This document shows, in pieces, positions 9,269-13,091 of a stretch of 13,091 bases of DNA. Numbering within the stretch: position 1 is the stretch's first letter; every line of letters begins with the position of its first letter. Both the position numbers and the translations under genes were made by a program. The DNA comes from Myxococcales bacterium UBA5297 (lineage in GTDB: Bacteria; Myxococcota; Myxococcia; Myxococcales; UBA5297), in the NCBI GenBank assembly GCA_002408385.1, contig DHSB01000010.1, positions 27,512 through 40,602 of the forward strand, given 5' to 3'. The notes beneath the pieces were generated by a model, which made no database searches, was not told where the DNA came from, and saw nothing but the letters and a program-made list of their open reading frames with translations.

Positions 9269-9351
9269 GACGAACGGGCCTCTCGACTTCGCTCGAAGTG
9301 ACCGGCGAGGGGCCAGGCCGGGCCCGAGGAGGGTTCTCGACACCCCTTGAG
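9262..9351 (+). repeat. Divergent repeat copy D, facing copy A
   Basis: Read on the minus strand from 9351, this sequence follows the plus-strand order of copy A: CTCAAGG, then GTCGAGAACCC, CCCCTC, and GAGCGAAGTCGA near 9283-9294. It is more diverged than A, B and C, and it is oriented like B and C. Together with A it forms an imperfect inverted pair over about 9168-9351, meeting near 9262-9280, where a small stem GCCCG/CGGGC (9265-9279) sits. ACTTCGCTCGAAGT at 9286-9299 is a tight palindrome within it. The alignment was made by eye. Confidence 0.45.
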
Positions 9352-9493
9352 GAGGCGTCGCGAACAGCCTCCTTCTGCCTCGGTTCGATGCCGCTCGCCC
9401 TGACCGCCTCCCGAGGGACGAGAGGGGCCGAAGGCGAGCGGCCCGGCCGCGCAAGACGATGGCCCTTGCAGCGGAGCGCTTTCGCGCACCGCG

Positions 9494-9778
9494 TTACTCG
9501 GCAGCGCCGCCGATGCAGAAGTACGTGCCCTGGAGAGCGTAGTCCTCCCAGACCGGGCAGGTCGGACACGCACACCGCTTGGTTTTGTCGAGGTCGTCGC
9601 ACCTGGACTTGCCGACGGCGCCGGCGCAGTAGATCCCCTCGATGGCCTTGGCCGGTGGAAGCTCGCCGGAGCTCCAATCGATGGTTGCGTTCTTCGCCTT
9701 GGCGCAATTGCTCGACAAATACACGGGGCACTTGCCGCACTGGCAGCGCTCGATGTTTTTCAACGTGTAATCGACCAT
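9494..9778 (-). CDS. Small ten-cysteine protein, DUF2769-like
   Basis: The protein has 94 residues, no signal peptide and no membrane segment. It contains ten cysteines (12, 14, 17, 25, 51, 60, 69, 71, 74, 88). The two halves repeat one pattern: C12-x-C14-x2-C17-P-V-Y with YCAG at 50-53, and C69-x-C71-x2-C74-P-V-W with FCIGG at 87-91. This fits my memory of DUF2769, a cysteine-rich family of unknown function found in methanogens and some anaerobic bacteria. The cysteine spacing suggests metal or Fe-S binding, which is inference. I chose the start at 9778 because GGGGGAGAGG lies just upstream on the minus strand; an in-frame ATG at 9811 would add 11 residues without such a site. The gene converges on the glucan synthase gene and appears to be a single-gene unit. 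No function can be assigned. Confidence 0.8.
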   Translation of the reverse strand: MVDYTLKNIERCQCGKCPVYLSSNCAKAKNATIDWSSGELPPAKAIEGIYCAGAVGKSRCDDLDKTKRCACPTCPVWEDYALQGTYFCIGGAAE

Positions 9779-9780
9779 GG

Positions 9781-9790
9781 CCTCTCCCCC
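9781..9790 (-). promoter_or_regulatory. Ribosome binding site of the DUF2769-like gene
   Basis: On the minus strand GGGGGAGAGG ends 2 nt before the ATG at 9778, and its GGAG core lies about 5-8 nt away. It favours this start over the in-frame ATG at 9811. No convincing promoter is visible further upstream. Confidence 0.55.
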
Positions 9791-10190
9791 AGGCAACGCG
9801 CCGCCCTCCATGCCGGCGGGTGCCGGCTCGGTCCAGACTGGCAGCGGGAGCGAACTTGGTACCGGAGGCCGGGCGCATCAAGCGCGAGCGGGGTTGCAGC
9901 AGTCGCCCAGCCTGCAACCGGCCTCGACACAGGGCAGGCACGCACCCGGTGCCGCGCCCTGCGGCCGAGTGAATCAGACGGAGTTCCCCCCTTTGTCCAA
10001 CCGGGCCGCGCCGGAACCAATGAGGCACGCCGGGGCTGCGGACCCTGAGGCGCCAGGACGACCGGCACGACGGCGCTTTGCTCGCGACTGCGCGGCCCCA
10101 CGTTCCAGAGGCCATCGAGCCGGCGCCCCGCGGGAGCGACGCGCCGGGCCTGCGTGCTCAACCTCGCGGACCACCGGTGGCTGTCAGGCA
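9791..10190. other. Stretch without a recognisable gene
   Basis: No frame here looks like a protein to me: all translations are Arg/Pro/Ala/Gly-rich with no domain pattern, and no ribosome binding site precedes a long frame. It should contain the promoter of the minus-strand DUF2769-like gene, but I find no clear -35/-10 pair. Structure seen: an 8-bp stem GGTTGCAG (9892-9899) with CTGCAACC (9912-9919) and a 12-nt loop, and the palindrome CCACCGGTGG at 10171-10180. Confidence 0.5.
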
Positions 10191-10323
10191 GGAGCGCAGG
10201 CCGAGCCTGCGCGGCCGAAGTCGGGCCCTTCGACTCCGCTCCGCCGCTAGCAGGCGCGTGGGGCTCAGGGTGGGCGGAACCGAAACGAGTCGCGAAAGAA
10301 GGATTTCTCGGCGGATCTTCAGT
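10191..10323 (+). repeat. Palindrome-rich interspersed repeat, copy B
   Basis: About 130 bp aligning over its full length with copy C. Shared blocks in order are GAGCG(C/T)AGGCCGAGCCTGCG, GGCCCTTCGACTCCGCTCC, GCGGAACC, and GGATCTTCAG at the right edge. The left end folds as GCAGGC (10196-10201), CGA, GCCTGC (10205-10210). No open reading frame or transposase lies inside. The differences from C include small gaps, so the copies are old rather than recent. Confidence 0.75.
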
Positions 10324-10364
10324 GGTGCTCGGCGCACCGGATCTTCGGGCTGGAGAGCTAGGCG

Positions 10365-10684
10365 CTTGGCGTCGATTTCTTCGACACGGGCAGCGGCAAC
10401 CTGCTCAACGCCGAACCGTTCCGCAGTCCGTACCGCGGCGCTCTCGCACCTCTTGCGCTCCTGCCGGATGGAAGCGCCTTCGTGACCCAGCAGTACACCG
10501 CGCCGTCGCAGCTCGACCTGCCGCGGGTCCTCTCGCTCCGGCAGGATGCAGTCGGTGCGCACGCTGCCGCTCGGAGTCGGGAGCCCGGGTCGACAGGTTC
10601 GCCTGCAGCGACGACGGGCGCTTTCTGGCGATGTCCCGCAACTCGGACCGCGTGAGAATTGTGGACCTGGCGAGCTGCCCGTAG
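10365..10684 (+). pseudogene. Frameshifted relic of a beta-propeller (WD40/YVTN-like) protein
   Basis: Two adjoining reading frames each look like pieces of propeller blades. From 10365 the frame gives a blade-like FDTGSGNLL, then GALAPLALLPDGSAFVT. This frame loses sense near 10580-10595. A second frame picks up with RFACSDDGRFLAMS and NSDRVRIVDLAS, ending at TAG (10682-10684). The SDDGRFLA and RVRIVDL patterns are typical of WD40 or YVTN repeats. No start codon with a ribosome binding site is visible, and the first frame is preceded by a TAG at 10359. The relic begins about 40 nt after repeat copy B. I take it to be the C-terminal end of a decayed gene. A sequencing error is possible for the frameshift but would not supply the missing N-terminus. 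The parent protein's function is unknown. Confidence 0.5.
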
Positions 10685-10869
10685 GCGGTGCAGCGGCGCT
10701 GCCGTTCTCGCTGTCTCCGGCGGACGTTCGTCCCTTTCTCTGGGAGCCTCGAGCCGGCTCGACCAACAAGAAGCGCGCGGGTCGGCTGGTCGAGGCACCG
10801 AGATGCCGCGGGCCGCAACAGCGGGTTCGCCGAGCGCAAGAGGCCGGGTCCCGCAACGCGCCGCTGACC

Positions 10870-10998
10870 CCAGAGGCCGAAGCCGAGCGCCCGGCGGGTG
10901 GAGTCGCTCACCGCGGTCAGCCCGCGGGGCACCAGGACCCCGCGCGCGAGGAACCCTGCGGCGAGCAACACCGCGGTTGCGGCGAAGGGGGCCGGCGG
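10870..10998 (-). other. Possible membrane-protein fragment
   Basis: On the minus strand a frame encodes a hydrophobic run, FAATAVLLAAGFLARGVLVP, followed by TAVSDSTRRALGFGLW. Codons in this part end almost entirely in G or C, as in the real genes. Outside it the same frame turns Arg/Ser/Pro-rich and loses that character, and the only upstream starts are TTG or internal codons without a clear ribosome binding site. It could be a relic of a membrane protein, a small gene, or chance in GC-rich DNA. I recognise no family. Confidence 0.2.
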
Positions 10999-11359
10999 CC
11001 CGGCCAGACCTCTCTCGGGCGAGGCGTCGCACGCTCTAGCGCCGGGGCTTCGCGAAGGCGGCCAAGCCGGGCCGCCTCCAGCAACGCTCATCCCGAGCGC
11101 GCTCACGATTGACTTGCCAGTGATTCGTTTGTTGGTGCACAATCACCCCCGCACCTCGGGCCGGGCCCTCCGCCGGATTTCACGCGAAGTGAAGCTCGCC
11201 TGCCCGTTCGCAGCCTGGAAGTGCCGCCAGAAGCTGGCGGACTTCCTCTTCATCCGAGAGACCCCATCATGCGACGCGTCCCGCCCGAACCCCGGCATCG
11301 TCCCTTCCGCCCAAGAGTCGTCGGGAAATCTCAAATTCGGCCCGCCTTCCGCTCGCCCC
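10999..11359. other. Non-coding stretch between the relics and repeat copy C
   Basis: I see no gene here. Bases 11101-11150 form a small AT-richer island with a weak promoter-like pair on the plus strand: TTGCCA (11114-11119), 18 nt, CACAAT (11138-11143), four of six matches at the -10. It could serve the downstream dehydrogenase gene about 410 nt away, but support is poor. A strong hairpin occupies 11217-11246. An ATG at 11270 opens a frame of about 30 Arg/Pro-rich codons that ends in repeat C and does not look real. Confidence 0.4.
11217..11246. promoter_or_regulatory. Strong 13-bp hairpin
   Basis: GGAAGT (11217-11222) pairs with ACTTCC (11241-11246), and CCGCCAG (11224-11230) pairs with CTGGCGG (11234-11240), around the loop AAG with one bulged G at 11223. 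On the plus strand it is followed by TCTTCATCC, which is only mildly T-rich, so a Rho-independent terminator is possible but not typical. It lies about 310 nt upstream of the dehydrogenase start and may be an insulator, an attenuator or a remnant. Confidence 0.35.
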
Positions 11360-11498
11360 GAGCGTAGGCCGAGCCTGCGAGGCCGCAAGTCGAGGGGCCC
11401 TTCGACTCCGCTCCCGACGCTCGCGCCTCGGGAGCTACGCTCCGAGTGAGCGGAACCAAACTGACAGTCGAAGAAGGCTCTCTCGACGGATCTTCAGC
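11360..11498 (+). repeat. Palindrome-rich interspersed repeat, copy C
   Basis: About 139 bp, in direct orientation to copy B, with the same ends (GAGCGTAGGCCGAGCCTGCG on the left, GGATCTTCAG on the right). Its centre is longer than that of B and folds as GCTCCCGA (11410-11417) with TCGGGAGC (11428-11435). The right edge lies about 60 nt before the GTG of the dehydrogenase, so the repeat probably sits in or next to that gene's leader. No promoter could be found within it. Confidence 0.75.
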
Positions 11499-11546
11499 GT
11501 CTCTTCGCCTCGTCTGAGCCGCGTCGGTCTCGACCCCTTTCTCCGC

Positions 11547-11553
11547 AAGGAGG
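11547..11553 (+). promoter_or_regulatory. Perfect Shine-Dalgarno site that decides a GTG start
   Basis: AAGGAGG lies 6 nt before GTG at 11560. It is the best ribosome binding site in the window and settles the non-ATG start of the acyl-CoA dehydrogenase. Confidence 0.8.
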
Positions 11554-11559
11554 CAGTCG

Positions 11560-12699
11560 GTGGACTTCCAGGTCAGCAAAGAGCAGGAGCTCGTCCGCAA
11601 GCTGGTGCGAGCCTTCGCCGAGCGAGAGGTCAAGCCGCTCGCCGCCGAGGTGGACGCGCAGCATCGCTTCCCGGCCGAGACCGTCGCCCAACTGAAGCGC
11701 TACGGGTTCACCGGAATGATCGTCCCGAAGAGCTACGGCGGCGCGGGCGCCGACGAGATCGCCTACGCGATCGCGGTCGAGGAGCTCTCGCGGGTCTGCG
11801 CGGCGACCGGGGTCATCGTCTCGGCGCACAACTCGCTCGCGCTCTGGCCGCTGCTCAGGTTCGGCACCGAGGAGCAGAAGGAGCGCTACCTGCGCCCGCT
11901 CGCCGACGGCCGCAAGCTCGGCGCCTTCGCCCTCACCGAGCCGAACGCGGGCACCGACGCGGCCGGCCAGCAGACCTGCGCCGTGCTCGACGGCGGCGAG
12001 TGGGTGCTCACCGGCACCAAGATCTTCATCACCAACGGCGGCGAGGCCGACACCTACGTCGTCTTCGCGATGACCGACCGGGCCAAGGGCACCCGCGGCA
12101 TCTCGGCCTTCGTGGTCGAGCGGCCCGCGCCCGGGTTCGCCATCGGCAAGGTCGAGTCGAAGATGGGCATCCGCGGCTCGAGCACCGCCGAGCTGGTCTT
12201 CGACGGCCTGCGCCTGCCCAAGGACGCCCTGCTCGGCAAGCAGGGCGAGGGCTTCAAGATCGCCATGACCACCCTCGACGGCGGGCGCATCGGCATCGCC
12301 GCCCAGGCGCTCGGCATCGCCCAGGGCGCGCTCGACGAGAGCGTCAAGTACACCCGGCAGCGCGAGCAGTTCGGCAAGCCCATCGCCAAGCAGCAGGCGC
12401 TGCAGTTCATGATGGCCGACATGGAGACGCGGGTGCAGGCCTCCCGGCACCTCGTCTACCACGCCGCCTGGTGCAAGGCCTCGGGCCGGCCCTACGGCAA
12501 GGAGGCGGCGATGGCCAAGCTGTTCGCCTCCGAGACCGCGACCTGGGTCACCGAGCGCGCCGTCCAACTCCACGGCGGCTACGGCTACACCTCCGACTAT
12601 CCGGTCGAGCGGATGATGCGCGACGCGAAGATCACCGAGATCTACGAGGGCACCTCCGAGGTCCAGCGCATGGTCGTCTCGGCGGCGCTGCTCAAGTGA
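11560..12699 (+). CDS. Short-chain acyl-CoA dehydrogenase (butyryl-CoA dehydrogenase type)
   Basis: The protein has 379 residues, the usual length for the family. These FAD enzymes interconvert acyl-CoA and trans-2-enoyl-CoA and exchange electrons with Etf. Visible marks are the substrate/FAD signature LTEPNAGTD (about 125-133), KIFITNG (154-160), the helical FAD/tetramer region with QREQFGKPIA, LHGGYGY near the C-terminus, and the catalytic base E363 in IYEGTSE. A Glu at this position is typical of short- and medium-chain enzymes; isovaleryl- and long-chain types place it elsewhere. There is no signal peptide, so it is cytoplasmic. The GTG start is supported by AAGGAGG. etfB begins 8 nt after the stop, a classic bcd-etfB-etfA arrangement. 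The closest resemblance is to butyryl-CoA dehydrogenase, but exact chain length cannot be read from sequence, so I give no gene symbol. Confidence 0.93.
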   Translation: MDFQVSKEQELVRKLVRAFAEREVKPLAAEVDAQHRFPAETVAQLKRYGFTGMIVPKSYGGAGADEIAYAIAVEELSRVCAATGVIVSAHNSLALWPLLRFGTEEQKERYLRPLADGRKLGAFALTEPNAGTDAAGQQTCAVLDGGEWVLTGTKIFITNGGEADTYVVFAMTDRAKGTRGISAFVVERPAPGFAIGKVESKMGIRGSSTAELVFDGLRLPKDALLGKQGEGFKIAMTTLDGGRIGIAAQALGIAQGALDESVKYTRQREQFGKPIAKQQALQFMMADMETRVQASRHLVYHAAWCKASGRPYGKEAAMAKLFASETATWVTERAVQLHGGYGYTSDYPVERMMRDAKITEIYEGTSEVQRMVVSAALLK

Positions 12700-12707
12700 G
12701 GCTCCCG

Positions 12708-13091
12708 ATGAAGATCATCGTCTGCGTCAAGCAGGTCCCCGACACCAACGAGGTGCGCATCGATCCCGTCAAAGGGACGCTGGTGCGCGAGGGGGTGCCA
12801 AGCATCCTCAACCCCGACGACAAGCACGCGCTCGAGGCCGCGCTCCGCTTCAAGGACGCCGACCCGGCGGCGCGGATCGTCGTGCTGAGCATGGGCCCGC
12901 CGCAGGCCGAAGAGGCGCTGCGCGAGTGCCTGGCGATGGGCGCCGACGAGGCCATCCTCCTCAGCGACCGCGCCTTCGCCGGCGCCGACACCTGGGCGAC
13001 CTCGAACACGCTGGCTGCGGCGCTGCGCAAGATCGGCGACTACGACCTCGTCTTCGCCGGCCGGCAGGCCATCGACGGCGACACCGCGCAG
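12708..13091 (+). CDS. etfB: Electron transfer flavoprotein beta subunit, 5' part
   Basis: The first 128 residues are present; the gene runs off the right edge (full length is usually about 250-265). The start MKIIVCVKQVPDT is the family's typical N-terminus. It is followed by SILNPDDKHALEAAL, a VLSMGPPQAEEALR stretch, the CLAMGADEAILLSDRAF motif, and GRQAIDGDTAQ at the cut end (118-128), part of the nucleotide-binding region. EtfB pairs with EtfA to carry electrons between acyl-CoA dehydrogenases and the respiratory chain or ferredoxin. The sequence resembles EtfB of anaerobes such as Acidaminococcus, including GRQAIDGDTAQ where mitochondrial-type EtfB has KQAIDDDCNQ. The ATG lies 8 nt after the dehydrogenase stop, with only GTGAGG as a weak ribosome site, suggesting translational coupling. 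Confidence 0.95.
   Translation, partial: MKIIVCVKQVPDTNEVRIDPVKGTLVREGVPSILNPDDKHALEAALRFKDADPAARIVVLSMGPPQAEEALRECLAMGADEAILLSDRAFAGADTWATSNTLAAALRKIGDYDLVFAGRQAIDGDTAQ

Noticed and set aside
9779..9811. Extended start of the cysteine-rich gene at 9811
   Set aside because: The added residues are low in information, and the ribosome binding site at 9781-9790 fits the ATG at 9778.
11270..11365. ATG at 11270 opening a short Arg/Pro-rich frame after the hairpin
   Set aside because: It has about 30 codons, no ribosome binding site, ends inside repeat copy C and resembles nothing known.
10898..11449. Plus-strand frame of 183 codons from 10898
   Set aside because: It passes through a hairpin and into repeat copy C, shows no domain and has no ribosome binding site.
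11461..11489. CTGACA in repeat copy C as a -35 element for the dehydrogenase operon
   Set aside because: No acceptable -10 hexamer lies 16-18 nt downstream; the sequence there is GC-rich.
9168..11498. The repeats as a CRISPR array
   Set aside because: There are only four copies, of unequal length and mixed orientation, at irregular distances from about 10 bp to 1 kb. This is not the regular repeat-spacer pattern of a CRISPR array.

Overview
This is a very GC-rich bacterial window in which nearly every codon of the real genes ends in G or C. It holds one giant gene, one small cysteine-rich gene on the opposite strand, a decayed stretch of about 1.8 kb, and the start of a fatty acyl-CoA oxidation operon that runs off the right edge. 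The gene content suggests a Gram-negative, possibly anaerobic or facultative environmental lineage, such as the former Deltaproteobacteria or Acidobacteriota. The reasons are the cyclic beta-glucan synthase homologue, a DUF2769-like protein, and an EtfB resembling those of anaerobes. No phylogenetic marker is present, so the assignment is weak.

Bases 1-411 carry a good sigma-70-like promoter (TTGACA, 18 nt, TATAAG) and a hairpin-rich leader of about 240 nt. Bases 412-9171 encode a 2919-residue cyclic beta-1,2-glucan synthase-like protein (NdvB/ChvB/Cgs family). It has an N-terminal region, a membrane-embedded family-84 glycosyltransferase, a glycoamylase-like (cyclization) region, and a GH94 phosphorylase module at the C-terminus. 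No exporter gene (ndvA/chvA/cgt type) is in view.

Bases 9168-9351 hold two facing copies of a palindrome-rich repeat between convergent genes. Bases 9494-9778 (minus strand) encode a 94-residue protein with ten cysteines and a duplicated CxCxxCP motif. Bases 9779-11559 contain no intact gene that I can support. They hold two more copies of the repeat in direct orientation, a frameshifted relic of a beta-propeller protein, a short hydrophobic reading frame of uncertain status, and a strong hairpin.

Bases 11560-12699 encode a short-chain acyl-CoA dehydrogenase with a perfect AAGGAGG ribosome binding site and a GTG start. Eight bases later etfB begins and is cut by the window edge. These two genes form a co-transcribed unit in which the dehydrogenase exchanges electrons with the Etf flavoprotein; etfA probably follows outside the window.

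I see no defence system, CRISPR array, transposase, tRNA or rRNA. The least explained items are the repeat family and the duplicated cysteine-rich protein.
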